NCBI GenBank assembly: GCA_001247695.2
Contig: LGRX02010010.1
Span: 1-64,000 of the forward strand
Reading direction: 5' to 3'
Source: Cymbomonas tetramitiformis
Taxonomy: Eukaryota; Chlorophyta; Pyramimonadophyceae; Pyramimonadales; Pyramimonadaceae
Length of the DNA: 64,000 nucleotides
Below, piece after piece: positions 25,929 through 36,394 of this stretch. The notes beneath the pieces were generated by a model. It was not told where the DNA came from. It saw nothing but the letters and a program-made list of their open reading frames with translations, and did no database searches. The first letter of the stretch is position 1, and each line of letters begins with the position of its first letter. A program made the translations under genes and the position numbers.

Positions 25929-28900
25929 ATGTCTCAAAATATCACCAACAATAGCATCCAAACTTATTTTTGCCAAAACATTAAATCACTTAAAGATAAG
26001 AGTGTTTATAAGAGTATAATGGATTATCAAAATATCGACACCTCAAAGTTTGCACTAAAAACATTCCTCAAAATGCAATGGGTCAAAAACTTGACCGATG
26101 GTGGAGCACAAGATTATGTGCTTTCAACTTTGAAAGAAGGCGAAATTCTAATCAAATCGGACACCAAAAAGATGGGCAATATGTGGAGTAAAATTCACAA
26201 AGTCAATATGGGCAAGATATTGACCAAACATTATGGCATATATGAAATAATACAAGCCCATGTCAAGCGGAAAGTATATTTCGATATTGATAGTGATAAA
26301 GAGATTAACTTGAATGAAATCAAAGAAATCATTTCGACCAAATTTCCAAATGCCATCTTTCAAATTAGTGGAAGTACATTACCAAAAAAGGGAAATCCAA
26401 ATTGGTCCTATCACATCGCTCTTTCCAATTATTATTTTGAAAATCTTGGTGCTATGGCTCCCTTCAAAACATGGCTAATGAAGTACAAAGATTTGGGCAT
26501 GGATTGTGCGGTGTACACCACAAATCGAAATATGAAATGTGTCAATCAAAGCAAATCCAATGAATTGCGAACTCAAGACATCGTCGAAGGAAGTCAATCG
26601 GTCACCAAGCATTGCATCTTGATGGATTTTGATGAAGATTCAATCGATGCCGCGACATTACATTGGGAATTTGAGGATGTAGAACTTGATGAAAAGACTC
26701 ATCAAAAAATTGACTTAAGTTCCATCACACCATGTGACTATGTGCCCCCATCCAATTTTAATTGGAATACGACAAGTTACAAACAAATATTAGGCATGAT
26801 ACCCAACAAACCAAGAGGTGACCCTAGTAGCTTTCAACACAATGTAACTTGGCTGATTATGTTATGGTCATACCATAGCAACATTAATTTGAAGGACTTT
26901 TTAAAGTGGGCCGCTCAAAAAGACGACAATAAAGAAAGGCTTAAAAAGTATGAGGTATTTTGGCAAAGGGCGAAAGACAAATTTTCTCCGGGCGACAACT
27001 TTATCAAGAACCTCTTGCTCAGATTTTATCCCAACCTACGATTTGATACGATTTGTGAGCAAAGTTCAAAGTTTCTTAAGGGGTGCGACGTACCAATCGA
27101 CATTTTTATGAGTGATAGATGGGTCAAGCTGATTGAAATTCATAATGCATTTGGACATGCATCCATGGTGTTCTTGACGGCATTCATGAGCGGGAACAAG
27201 ACCGGTTCTACTATTGATTATCTTCACAAGTATGAAAAGGGTAGTAGCATTATATGGTTCAGCCCAAGGATATCTTATGCACAAAATGTAGCGACAAGAT
27301 TGCAATCCTTGCGGTTCAAAAAATACAAAAGCTTTGATAAGAACAAACAAGAATTAATTCCGGCAGCACATAGAATTATAATGTCTATGGAATCACAATG
27401 GAAAACAGAAATTTGTTTAAGCTTGTTTGCCGGTTTATGCGAAGATGAAATTGAAACTCGTAATAGTTATGACATTGTTATCTTGGATGAGATTGAGACT
27501 TACAAAAGTATTTTCATGAACCACACGACACATGGGGAGCACTTACCCGCCAATTGGGATTGCTTTATGCACATTGTAAAATCTGCAAAGAAAATTATCT
27601 TTATGGATGCTTTTCCCCATCAAGACACCATTACATGGTTTAAGAAGGTTAGACATTTAGATTGCCCTTTAATTACGCTTGGCCACAACCTACCACCAGC
27701 TCCGCAACAATTAATCAATTACGAAAACAAAAAATTTTGGGAAGCATCGTTGATTGATGCTTTGAACAATGGGGAAAACATATCTTTGTTTTATCCTTTC
27801 AAAACCGATTTCAAAAAAGGCAAGAGTGTTTGGTGCTATGGCATGGACACATTCAAAGATATGATTATAGCAAACACCGACCTCACTCAAGATGACATCA
27901 TTTGTTATCATGGGATGAGCGATGATGAAACGAAATCAACCTTATCTAATGTTGACGAAATGTGGGCCTCTAAACGACTTGTGATTTCCAATGTTGCTAT
28001 TACGGTGGGAGTCAATTTTGATACCGGACCAAACAATAAACCCCACTTTCATAAACGATATGCATTTTTGGACCCTGCCATGGTGTCATACCGGGACTTC
28101 TTTCAAAATCTGTTTAGGGTGAGACAATATCATACAAATGAGCTTCACCTATACAAAACAAGTGCAACGATGAAGCAAATCAGGTTTAGACTAAAAGGGT
28201 TTTGTCTTCCATATAATGCACCTGAAAGTGAGTTGTATCAAAAATTGGCAAACCAACAAGAGTGTGAGTATTGGGCAAGAGACGAACGAGTATATCATTG
28301 GTATCTCCGGAAATGTGGCTTTATTAATAGCGAACTTTCTCAAAATAGTAGGGAAATGGTGTGGGCTAAATTGAATGAAAATGAGACGGCTCCTTACTTT
28401 GAGTATAATAATATTGAAGATAAAGAAATTTTAGAGATTTACGAAAATCTGAATCCAAAAGTTTGGAGCAATGAAGCGACCATGGAAGATAAACTATGCA
28501 TTGCCAAATATAATTTCAAAAATCTATTCTTAGAATCTATACCTCAACATTACCTCCGAGATTTGTGGAATCGAAAACTTGTAAACTTTGTTCACCAATT
28601 TATACAATTATTAAACAATCCAAACCACATCTTGTGGACTCTATTTGAGCAAAACGGTGCCAAAGAAACATTGATGCTGCCCAACAACCCGACTTGGGAT
28701 GTAGACATTAACACATTGAAAGAATCGTTCAAGATAAATTTTGAGGGAACTAAGATGACCCCATATACAATTAGCAAGGCTCTTGATGCATTTTTCGAAA
28801 CCGATTGCTATGGTCCTGAACGAGATGACAAAGGGAAGATAATAACGATTAAGCTGCCCGGTTCCAATAAAAACTCTTACAACTATATTCATTCAAAGAA

Positions 28901-28982
28901 GTGGGAGCACTTTGTTCCAGCCCTCCAAGACTTCTTAATCATCAGTCCCATCTACAAAGGAAATGCATTTGAAATTGAGTAA
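25929..28982 (+). CDS. Primase-helicase: AEP-type primase fused to origin-binding-like SF2 helicase
   Basis: 1017 residues. The N-terminal part has archaeo-eukaryotic primase hallmarks: FDIDSD near residue 118, SYHIAL near 159, and VYTTNRNMK near 197. The second half matches herpes origin-binding-type helicases: FMSGNKTGST near 420 in Walker A position, DIVILDEIETY near 515 (motif II), ISNVAITVGVNFD and a DFFQNLFRVRQY stretch (motif VI region). The Walker A glycine before Lys-Thr is Asn, which is unusual. It should prime and unwind element DNA. The 3' end overlaps the convergent methyltransferase remnant by 48 bases. No relative lies in the Element 3 part seen here. Confidence 0.85.
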   Translation: MSQNITNNSIQTYFCQNIKSLKDKSVYKSIMDYQNIDTSKFALKTFLKMQWVKNLTDGGAQDYVLSTLKEGEILIKSDTKKMGNMWSKIHKVNMGKILTKHYGIYEIIQAHVKRKVYFDIDSDKEINLNEIKEIISTKFPNAIFQISGSTLPKKGNPNWSYHIALSNYYFENLGAMAPFKTWLMKYKDLGMDCAVYTTNRNMKCVNQSKSNELRTQDIVEGSQSVTKHCILMDFDEDSIDAATLHWEFEDVELDEKTHQKIDLSSITPCDYVPPSNFNWNTTSYKQILGMIPNKPRGDPSSFQHNVTWLIMLWSYHSNINLKDFLKWAAQKDDNKERLKKYEVFWQRAKDKFSPGDNFIKNLLLRFYPNLRFDTICEQSSKFLKGCDVPIDIFMSDRWVKLIEIHNAFGHASMVFLTAFMSGNKTGSTIDYLHKYEKGSSIIWFSPRISYAQNVATRLQSLRFKKYKSFDKNKQELIPAAHRIIMSMESQWKTEICLSLFAGLCEDEIETRNSYDIVILDEIETYKSIFMNHTTHGEHLPANWDCFMHIVKSAKKIIFMDAFPHQDTITWFKKVRHLDCPLITLGHNLPPAPQQLINYENKKFWEASLIDALNNGENISLFYPFKTDFKKGKSVWCYGMDTFKDMIIANTDLTQDDIICYHGMSDDETKSTLSNVDEMWASKRLVISNVAITVGVNFDTGPNNKPHFHKRYAFLDPAMVSYRDFFQNLFRVRQYHTNELHLYKTSATMKQIRFRLKGFCLPYNAPESELYQKLANQQECEYWARDERVYHWYLRKCGFINSELSQNSREMVWAKLNENETAPYFEYNNIEDKEILEIYENLNPKVWSNEATMEDKLCIAKYNFKNLFLESIPQHYLRDLWNRKLVNFVHQFIQLLNNPNHILWTLFEQNGAKETLMLPNNPTWDVDINTLKESFKINFEGTKMTPYTISKALDAFFETDCYGPERDDKGKIITIKLPGSNKNSYNYIHSKKWEHFVPALQDFLIISPIYKGNAFEIE

Positions 28983-29587
28983 ATATATTAATAGACTTTT
29001 AGGAATTGAGTGTAATGTAGTAATGGATTTCGAAGTTCCCACATCGGAACGTGAGCTTTGAGCTCGCTGTGCTTGGATAAGGTGTCTCCCATATGCCACC
29101 ATTGATGGACACGGGGTTATGTGTTTATTACACATTTTGAGTTTTAGCCCTTGTTTATTGGTCCAGATGTTCGTCGCTTTGCGATACATACATCCATACA
29201 TACAATAACAACATGTATGCATGTATATGTCTAGCGGTTTCATAAAATCTCGATGCTTTAATAGCCCTCCGTCTGAGGGATTTTCAATGTACCAATGACT
29301 TGCTTTGTAGTATTCAATAATCTCGATTGTTCTCTTGACTATTGCATCAGCCAATGCAAAGTTTCTGACCCCAATTCTTTTCGCTTTTGAATACTCTGAG
29401 GAGATGCCCATATGATATCGAAATGATTTGGCGGGTATAATGTATAATCCCATATCAGAATGTCAACGTTGTGAGTAGGATTAAACCTCGGGTGAATATC
29501 AAGGGAGACGACTTCGCCATCTTTATGCAAGTCTTTGAATATTTTGCTCACTGAGCATGTTCCACTAAACAATTCTAATAATCTCAT
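28935..29587 (-). pseudogene. C5-cytosine DNA methyltransferase, frameshifted
   Basis: The frame from ATG 29587 starts MRLLELFSGTCSVSKIF (AdoMet motif I, F-x-G-x-G-like) and reaches HFDIIWASP, the start of catalytic motif IV, at about 29,405. The Pro-Cys expected next is absent; the homologous continuation (SEYSKAKRIGVRNF, then ASHWYIENP, motif VI ENP) is in another frame that ends at 28935. A small deletion in the catalytic loop therefore both shifts the frame and removes the nucleophile Cys. The second part holds a Cys-rich stretch. It is a broken gene unless the sequence is in error. Confidence 0.8.
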
Positions 29588-29600
29588 ACAATGAAGAATC

Positions 29601-29677
29601 AAAAAAGGTGGCAGATTAGGCCATATTCCTATTATCTTATACATAACCATAATATGACCTAATCTGCCACCTTTTTT
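29601..29677. repeat. Long palindrome between genes (Element 1 family)
   Basis: AAAAAAGGTGGCAGATTAGGCC...GACCTAATCTGCCACCTTTTTT. Here the left arm has GGCC and the right arm GACC, one G-T pair in RNA terms. It lies between the methyltransferase remnant and the ATPase gene end, both minus strand. Confidence 0.9.
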
Positions 29678-29728
29678 AATCCATTATGATAATGAAGAGA
29701 ACAAGTACTATACCGGAGTCTATACTTA

Positions 29729-30658
29729 TCAAACTTGCATAGAAGATTCAGCTACCTGACCGGGAACAATCCATTCATTGAAATTTCGGCGAAACATACT
29801 TGGATGATTTGGTTTGCGATGAAGGTCGATAAACAGAAAATCATGTGGCCCTTGTATAGCCTGATTGTATACCGAGTTGAATTCCTGAATGGGAATTTCG
29901 CCACCAACTTCCTCACCAATCTTATCTATCTCTTTTTGATTCTTATTTCGGAACACTAACATATGTGTAAGGTTGCCTCGTATAGATTTTAACAGTCCCC
30001 CACTCGAGCTCGTGTAATTTTGTGTGGCGAAGAGCAGGGTCACTCCAAGGGCACCGTCCTTAAGCTTTCCAAGATGTCTATGTTTGATAACCATGTTGCT
30101 GAGCTTACTCGATGGTCTCATCATGTCGGTGTCTTGTGTATCATCAAAGAAGGCGGCGATTACTGGCCGTTTGCCACCATACTTGTGTTGTGGAGGAAGT
30201 ATATTACCATTCTCGTCCCCAAATTCCAACATCAATTCACCGGGAATCTCATACACACTGATATTATGATTGTTTAACATTTTCATTAACTTCTTATACC
30301 GTTCCATCTTCTCTTGATATTCATCGTACTCTTGAGCTTCGGTATCAAGGATGCCTTCCTGTTGGGGGACATCGACGGTAGGCTCTAATACATCACCTTC
30401 ATCAAGCGGTAAGTCTTTGTAATAATGCATATTGTTATGATATGTTGGTGACACTAAGATAAGTCTGTCTAAAGCATTGTTTTGTTTCATCAATCGAAGT
30501 AGGTGTGTAAGACTACAGCTCTTGCCCGTACCCCTTTTCGCACACGCCAATATGACCCCGTGCAATTGAATAAAATCATCGGGTGTGTCAATTGGAAACG
30601 CTGAACTCTTTGGCACTTGAATATCATATGATTTATCTTTCAGTCTTTGAAACTGCAT
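29729..30658 (-). CDS. A32-type genome-packaging ATPase (FtsK/HerA fold)
   Basis: 309 residues. Walker A is at 38-47 (ACAKRGTGKS), Walker B at about 165-175 (RPVIAAFFDDTQ), followed by LLFATQNY, the sensor-like motif, and PHDFLFIDLH near the C-terminus. This matches packaging ATPases of Polintons, virophages and nucleocytoplasmic viruses, which pump DNA into the capsid. The Element 3 enzyme (56496-57416) is of the same family but on the plus strand. It is followed on its 5' side by the Lys-rich gene at 3 bases distance. Confidence 0.92.
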   Translation of the reverse strand: MQFQRLKDKSYDIQVPKSSAFPIDTPDDFIQLHGVILACAKRGTGKSCSLTHLLRLMKQNNALDRLILVSPTYHNNMHYYKDLPLDEGDVLEPTVDVPQQEGILDTEAQEYDEYQEKMERYKKLMKMLNNHNISVYEIPGELMLEFGDENGNILPPQHKYGGKRPVIAAFFDDTQDTDMMRPSSKLSNMVIKHRHLGKLKDGALGVTLLFATQNYTSSSGGLLKSIRGNLTHMLVFRNKNQKEIDKIGEEVGGEIPIQEFNSVYNQAIQGPHDFLFIDLHRKPNHPSMFRRNFNEWIVPGQVAESSMQV

Positions 30659-30661
30659 ATA

Positions 30662-31129
30662 CTATAACGATAGAAATAGACTGTTGTACGCTTTGTCATA
30701 ATGAGGATGTAATTCTGCATCTTTCTTACGAGGTGGTGGGGATATAGATGCAACTCGGCTTTGCTTACGCCGTGTGGACTTCCTAACAATGACCTCTGGT
30801 TCTTCTTCTGATTCAGAACTATCAGATTCAACTATTACTACCTGCTTCTTGGGTTTCTTTTTAGGTGCCTTAGGTTTTTTAACAACGACGTGTTCAACCT
30901 CAGGTTCAGGGTCCGATTCTGGCTGCGGTTCCGGTTTAATCGTAGTTGTAGCTTTTTTAATGGTTTCCTGAGCTGCCACAACTTTCTCATTTTCCTTAAG
31001 TTGTTCCGCCATTTTCAAATCAGATTTGACTTTTGCCTTCGCCCGACGTGTCTCTAAAGCTTTCTCTCTCATTTTGGCGAGACGTTCCAACGTTTCACTA
31101 TCGGTAATCTTCTGCCCTTTGACTGGCAT
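30662..31129 (-). CDS. Lys/Glu-rich protein next to the packaging ATPase, 155 residues
   Basis: Related to 57900-58385 in Element 3: both start MxxKGxKITDxxTLERL and carry a helical charged region, a Lys-Pro-rich basic stretch (KKPKAPKKKPKK), an acidic Ser patch (VESDSSESEEEPE) and a conserved HxxKxxxSLF C-terminus. Alternating basic and acidic low complexity suggests a DNA-condensing or chromatin-like virion protein; that is inference. In both elements it is adjacent to the ATPase. Confidence 0.65.
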   Translation of the reverse strand: MPVKGQKITDSETLERLAKMREKALETRRAKAKVKSDLKMAEQLKENEKVVAAQETIKKATTTIKPEPQPESDPEPEVEHVVVKKPKAPKKKPKKQVVIVESDSSESEEEPEVIVRKSTRRKQSRVASISPPPRKKDAELHPHYDKAYNSLFLSL

Positions 31130-31197
31130 TAGGTCACTATAAGATACCTTAAGAAAATAATATTTCTGAATTTGACTTACGATTTCTCGATGAAATC

Positions 31198-31274
31198 AAA
31201 AAAGGTGGCAGATTAGGCCATATTCCCATTATCTTATACATAACCATAATATGACCTAATCTGCCACCTTTTTT
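31198..31274. repeat. Long palindrome between divergent genes (Element 1 family)
   Basis: AAAAAAGGTGGCAGATTAGGCC...GACCTAATCTGCCACCTTTTTT between the starts of the Lys-rich gene (minus) and the 150-residue gene (plus). Because both genes start on this side, a terminator role does not fit this copy; its 3' end is only 17 bases before ATG 31291. Confidence 0.9.
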
Positions 31275-31290
31275 GATTCCTAATGTATAC

Positions 31291-31743
31291 ATGACCAGAG
31301 AAACTTGGATAACAAAGTTAAAATCTTGCGGAGCCGAACATAGAGCCGAACACGGGATTAAAAAGAAGGGTAAGATGACACAAGCTGAAAAGCTGAAAGG
31401 CTTACGAGGCCGACCAGTTGTTAAAAAGACAACTGCTAACAAAAGTAGAACCGCCTTAGACCATGGTACTCCATCAGGACAACCGGTGTATCAACAGCCC
31501 GTCAAAGATGCTGCTTTGCCGACCAAAGCACCTCGTAGGATAGCTCCTATCATGGTAGCACCTTTAGACCAAACAAGCATTGGCACAATAACGGGTGACT
31601 CGGTATTTCAACGACCTACCGAAGAGTACACCGGTGTTTCAAATTATCGAAAAGCCATTGATGATATTGAGAAACGTATAAAAATGAAAAAACAAATGAA
31701 AAAACAAATGAAAAAAAGTCGCGGTGATGCCACAAAAATATAA
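31291..31743 (+). CDS. Basic conserved protein, 150 residues
   Basis: Start at MTRETWITKLKSCGAEHRAEHG; the Element 2 relative at 41509-41727 starts MTRAEWNETLKKCAKEYHSKKG. The following stretch is basic, and the end has three repeats of KKQM followed by a Lys-rich tail. Small basic virion or DNA-binding protein is likely. It precedes polB by 18 bases. Confidence 0.6.
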   Translation: MTRETWITKLKSCGAEHRAEHGIKKKGKMTQAEKLKGLRGRPVVKKTTANKSRTALDHGTPSGQPVYQQPVKDAALPTKAPRRIAPIMVAPLDQTSIGTITGDSVFQRPTEEYTGVSNYRKAIDDIEKRIKMKKQMKKQMKKSRGDATKI

Positions 31744-31761
31744 TTTATATAGTATAGGAAG

Positions 31762-34700
31762 ATGCCCCCTAAATTGAGAAAGCAAAATCCTGAGGCACGC
31801 CATAAGCTCACTGCTGCAGATTGGGAAAATTTACAAAGTAGAAACCTAACCGGTGATGATAGAGCCAAAGCTATACGTGATTACAAGAAGAACTATCGGA
31901 AATCGAAAGACAAGGTTGAGAAAGTCACCAGGCGACAATGGACCAAGATAGGTAAAAAGCCTGCCAAAGAACAAAGTAGACTTGATGAAATCAATAAGTA
32001 TACCGTCGGAGATTCCAAGAGACATATAAAGAAGTTTAGCACAGACGTTGAAAAACTTAAGGTTCCCTTTACAACGTTTCTTGAAAGAGCAGCACCCGAT
32101 GGTAGCAGTTTAAACTATTGGTTACCGGAGAAGACAAAAGGCGTTGAGCAAGTATCAATTAGAGCGGTGTTCGAGGATGGGACTACATCCAAGTGGGTCA
32201 AAGGTTCAAATCGTGAAGATGTTATGATGAAATTTGAAGAGATGCTGCAAAGTCCGAAGGGTGGTGATAGCAGCAAAAAGTCCGTCGAGGTTGCCAAAGA
32301 TATCGAAGTTGAATATTACTCTTCAAAACCACCAGAAGGCAAGGGGTCTCGATGCTTAGCCGCACCAAAAAACACCGTAGAATTACGACTGAAGCAATGT
32401 GTCATTAAGATTGAATCCCGCAATAACTGTGGCATCAAATCTTTGGAACTGCTTGATAGAAAACGGAAATTAGATTCAATGCTAAGCGACAATTTTGTAT
32501 GTAAAAATCAATACGAGAATAAGTGGAAACAACTGAAACGAGACGCCAGCGGTCACAAGGGCAACATAACATCAGTTTCCGTTCGATTGCGTTTGGAATT
32601 GTTTGCGAAAAAGGATGCTGACGAAGGAATCAATGTCGAAGACTTTCCAGTTTTAGAGAGGCATTACAGCAGAAATATATTTGTGTGGGGTATCACTGAA
32701 CGACTTGGCGGTGAACCAATCATGTATTACCCGCCGTACTTCAACGAACACAATGAGTATTCAAGTTATAATGACAGCTTTCATATATTGTTGCACGACA
32801 ATCATTATGAACCTATCACGCGTATTGATTGCTTCAGAGGGAAAACTTATCGGCCATCGTGCACCCAGTGTAAATCTCAAAAATGCATATTTGCCAGCAA
32901 GGATGTACGGTTGACAAAAGGAAACAAGCAATGGCATCATTGTGATATTTGCAATCGTAAATTCATGAACGAAGAATGTTACAATCTGCACAAAGAATTG
33001 GTGACGTGCAATCAGCTTCACAAATGTAAGATGTGCAATGTCAAGTTCAATCCTAAGGAGAAACACATGTGTGGATACAAAGCATGCCCAAACTGTAAGG
33101 TCGTTTGTAATCTATATGAACACAGATGCTACATGACACAGGTCAAACCGAAGTCCATACTATCACCTGAATCAATTGTGTGTTTCGATTTTGAAACTCG
33201 AAACGACGACGGTAGGCTGGTTGTAAATCATTGTGAAAGTCAGTACCATGATGGTACACATGTGATTCATAAAACCATCGGAGAGTTTCTTGAATGGGCC
33301 TGTCTAGACAAACATGCTGGGCACACATTCATCGCTCATTGCGGTTCCAAGTTCGACTTTAGATTGATAGTGGAGCATGTCATCAACGTCCAAAGGAAAC
33401 CTCCAAAGGATATATTGTACACAGGGGCTGATATATTGTGTGTCAAGATTGCCAACGTGAGGTTTGTTGATTCATATATGTTCATGTCACGTCCATTGCA
33501 TGCTCTACCGGAGATGTTTGGCTTTGAAAACGAAATATCAAAAGGGTATTACCCACATCTCTTTAACACGTTGGAAAATGAGACATACATCGGTTTGTAT
33601 CCTGACATCAAGTATTACAATCCCGAGATACTTCAACCAGAAGCTTATCAAAAATTATACAAATGGTGGCATGAGAAAAAGAGCAAGTGTTTTATATTTG
33701 AAAATCCAAAAGAGATTGCACGATATTGCCATGACGATGTGACCATCCTACGCCGTGCAGTGTTCGCTTTCAGGGAATGTTTTCTAAAGATAACCGACAA
33801 CAAGTTTGACCCGTTTAGCTATCTGACGTTGGCACAACTGGCGATTAATATATGGAGAAGTGAGTGCATGCCAAAGGATTCAGTGGCTATATTGCAATCA
33901 TTGGTCAAGTCGCAGAATGCATCTATCAAAGAGAATCAGTGGTTGGATTACATTGTCCACACTACGTCAGCCAAGCTCAAACGCGATTACGATGGCAAAC
34001 GAAACTATAAACTCACAAATTTACAGATATATGTCGATGCTTTTGACGACACCACCAACACGGTGTATGAGTTCCTCGGAAGCTGATTTCATGCAGACCT
34101 GAAGAAATACCACAAAGACGATATTCAGTATCAACAAGGGCGTAAATCGGGTATGACGTTTGGTGAGGTCAATCGGCAAACGATGAAGAGACTGGATGAT
34201 ATCAAGGCAGCAGGATATAATCTTGAGTATATCTGGGAGTCGGCATGGGATGAAACAGTAAATCAGCTGAAATTGTCCGAGATTGGTAAAGACTTTTTAG
34301 AGCGACAGAAGTTGGCTTCTCCTATCGTGGATAGAGACGTATATCATGGAGGGAGAGTAGACCTGGGTAAGTTGTACTACGAGGTCAACCACAACGAGCA
34401 CATACGATACCTCGACTATAATTCCATGTACCCAAGTGTCATGAAAACGAACAAGTTTCCCAAAGGTCATCCCGAGGTTATAAGAGACGTTAAGACAGTT
34501 GACATTCATGGCTATTTCGGTTTTGTAAAATGCAAAATTGCTCCTCCAAAACATCTTAAATTTGGCGTTCTTCCTCACGTTGATAATAAAACAGGTAAGC
34601 TGGTATTTCCACTGTACGAAATGGTTGACACGTGGACAACGGTAGAGCTGGAGAAGGCCATCGAAAAAGGATACATTATTAATGCTATATACGAGATAAA

Positions 34701-35646
34701 ACATTGGAAGGACACCACCAATGACCTGTTTGCCGGTTACATTGATAAGTTTTTGAAACTAAAAACAGAAGCCTCCGGACCTCCTGATGGAGACATCGAC
34801 GAGTTTATCGACCAGTTCAAGTTGCATGAAGGTGTCAAGTTGGATAAGGCAAATATCAAATGTAATCCAGGAATGAGACAGGTCTCCAAAGACATGCAAA
34901 ATATACTTTACGGTAAATTGGGAGAGCGTCAGAATAAATCTAAGAGCAAGGTTATCCAAAATCCAGGTGAGTTCTACAATACCATTAGCAATAAAAGGTA
35001 TGATTGTAAGTATGAGTTCGTTGGGAGCGACGACAACGAAATGGTCTTGATGAACTTCACTGAAAATTCAGAAGTATTTTCAGACACCAGATTTTCGACC
35101 AACGAGGTTCTGGCTGCATTCATAACCAGTTACGGTAGATTAAAGTTGTATCAGTTAATAGAGGCAGCAGGCTTCGCCAATGTGCTTTACTTTGATTGCG
35201 ACTCAATAATATATAGCGAAACTCCTGAAAACTATCACATATATCATGGCAATGCATATCGACAGCCATGGTTGGGTTTCCTGAAATGTGAATTGCAACA
35301 TTTAGAAAGGGACCATGGTAAGTGTATCGAGTTCTTGGCAACAGGACCAAAGTCATACAGTATGAAGTTTGCTGATGGTTACACCATGACCAAGATTAAG
35401 GGATTCTCTTTGAGCGTAGATAACCTGCAACATATCAATCACGATGTTATGAAAGACATGGTCATCAACCGCAAACTACATACACCAGTCAAGATGAGCA
35501 ATATGGTTATTAGGCATCCTTGTAAACATGAAGGTGTACGGTCCTTGAGTATGGAGTCAAGGGCCGAGCCAAAGACATTTAACTTCAAGTATGACAAGGG
35601 CGATATCAATTGGGAAACGTGGGAAGTTGTGCCGTTATCTACATAA
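31762..35646 (+). pseudogene. Protein-primed DNA polymerase B with one in-frame TGA
   Basis: 1294 codons in one frame, interrupted only by TGA at 34084-34086. Order: N-terminal basic region, Cys-rich zinc region (residues 365-460), exonuclease (FDFET near 474, HCGSKFDF near 526, YCHDDV near 654), an endonuclease-like insertion with EFLG..FH near 770, then polymerase motifs A (YNSMYPS, 886), B (NILYGK, 1046), C (YFDCDS, 1145) and KSY (1196). Replicates linear element DNA from a terminal protein. TGA is a normal stop elsewhere in these elements, so recoding is unlikely. The stop falls at the same motif that reads GDFWHGNP in Element 2. The C-terminal end lies inside the right TIR. Confidence 0.9.
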
Positions 35647-35731
35647 TTTGCGGTGAACAATAAAAAATATTTCCCGTAAATAACCTGGGTGATGCCCCAT
35701 GGATAGAACCGCGATTCATAACAGCGAAATC

Positions 35732-36127
35732 AAAAGGTGGCAGATTAGGCCATATTACGGACTATATATAGATAATGTGAATATGGCCTAATCTGCCACC
35801 TTTTTAAATTCAGAAAATCTAAAATATAATTCCAATAATTCTGATACAAAACAGCGTGCCCATCGCGGCGAAAAATCAGATGAATCACAACAAAATCAAA
35901 AAGGTGGCACTTTGGGTCATATTCACATTATCTTATACATAACCTGAATATGACCCAATCTGCCACCTTTTCAAATTCAGAAAATCTAAAATATAATTCC
36001 GATAATTCTGATACAAAACAGCGTGTGAACGCGGTGAAAAATCAGATGAATCAAAAAGGTGGCACTTTAGGCCATATTCCCATTATCTTATACATAACCG
36101 TAATATGGCCTAATCTGCCACCTTTTT
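35732..36127. repeat. Three long palindromes in the right TIR
   Basis: Hairpins at 35732-35805 (GGCC/GGCC core), 35898-35971 (GGGTC/GACCC core) and 36053-36127 (AGGCC/GGCCT core). The corresponding left-TIR copies carry other versions (for example the unit at 10446 pairs with 36053 by position but uses GGGTC/GACCC). Spacers between units are strongly conserved. Confidence 0.9.
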
Positions 36128-36279
36128 CATTTTCGTCACATTTTCGGGCAAAAAAATAGTTATTTTTATAAGGGGACATCTGCATGACACCTGCAAGACC
36201 CATGCAAATCCACAGTAAGGACCAACGCAGAATAACAGTAGGTGACCAGTGGTGCGTGCCGGAGATGACCAGGTGTGCT

Positions 36280-36394
36280 CACTACATAAGAGGCGTCCGC
36301 AAATACTGGGAAATACCGGGAAATATCAAGAGGAGTACAGAGGATACCGGTGAATATAGAGGTGATGCCCCCTGGACACGCCTCTTATGTAGTG
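36280..36394. repeat. 115 bp tip palindrome of Element 1 (right copy)
   Basis: CACTACATAAGAGGCGT at 36280-36296 faces its perfect reverse complement at 36378-36394, with an 81 bp spacer. The same unit forms the left tip at 10175-10289. It looks like a MITE or a hairpin end built into the TIR. Confidence 0.85.

Larger units (their letters stand above)
10175..36394. mobile_element. Element 1: complete Polinton-like element, about 26.2 kb
   Basis: It is bounded by long TIRs (10175-11112 and 35602-36394) with tips CACTACATAAGAGGCGT. It encodes protein-primed polB, DD35E integrase, A32-type ATPase, capsid, penton and fibre proteins, a retropepsin-like protease, primase-helicase, methyltransferases and a cargo island. 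Twelve long palindromes mark it. No target duplication is visible: the left flank ends ...CAACTGCCCG, the right flank starts AAAGAATTAG inside the Element 2 polB. The interrupted polB and small virion gene suggest that this copy is not fully functional as it stands. Confidence 0.9.
35602..36394 (-). repeat. Element 1 right TIR (793 bp)
   Basis: Inverted match to 10175-11112 with three instead of four hairpin units. The polB stop codon (35644-35646) lies inside it. The outer 115 bp (36280-36394) is itself an inverted repeat with 17 bp perfect arms. The outer edge abuts the truncated polB of Element 2. Confidence 0.9.

Noticed and set aside
31762..35646. Reading TGA as Trp (alternative genetic code)
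   Set aside because: TGA ends several intact genes in the same elements, for example the integrase at 40617 and the ATPase at 57416.
36350..36394. GTG start that would fuse the TIR tip to the Element 2 polB
   Set aside because: The frame through the TIR is chance; homology to polB begins exactly after the tip.
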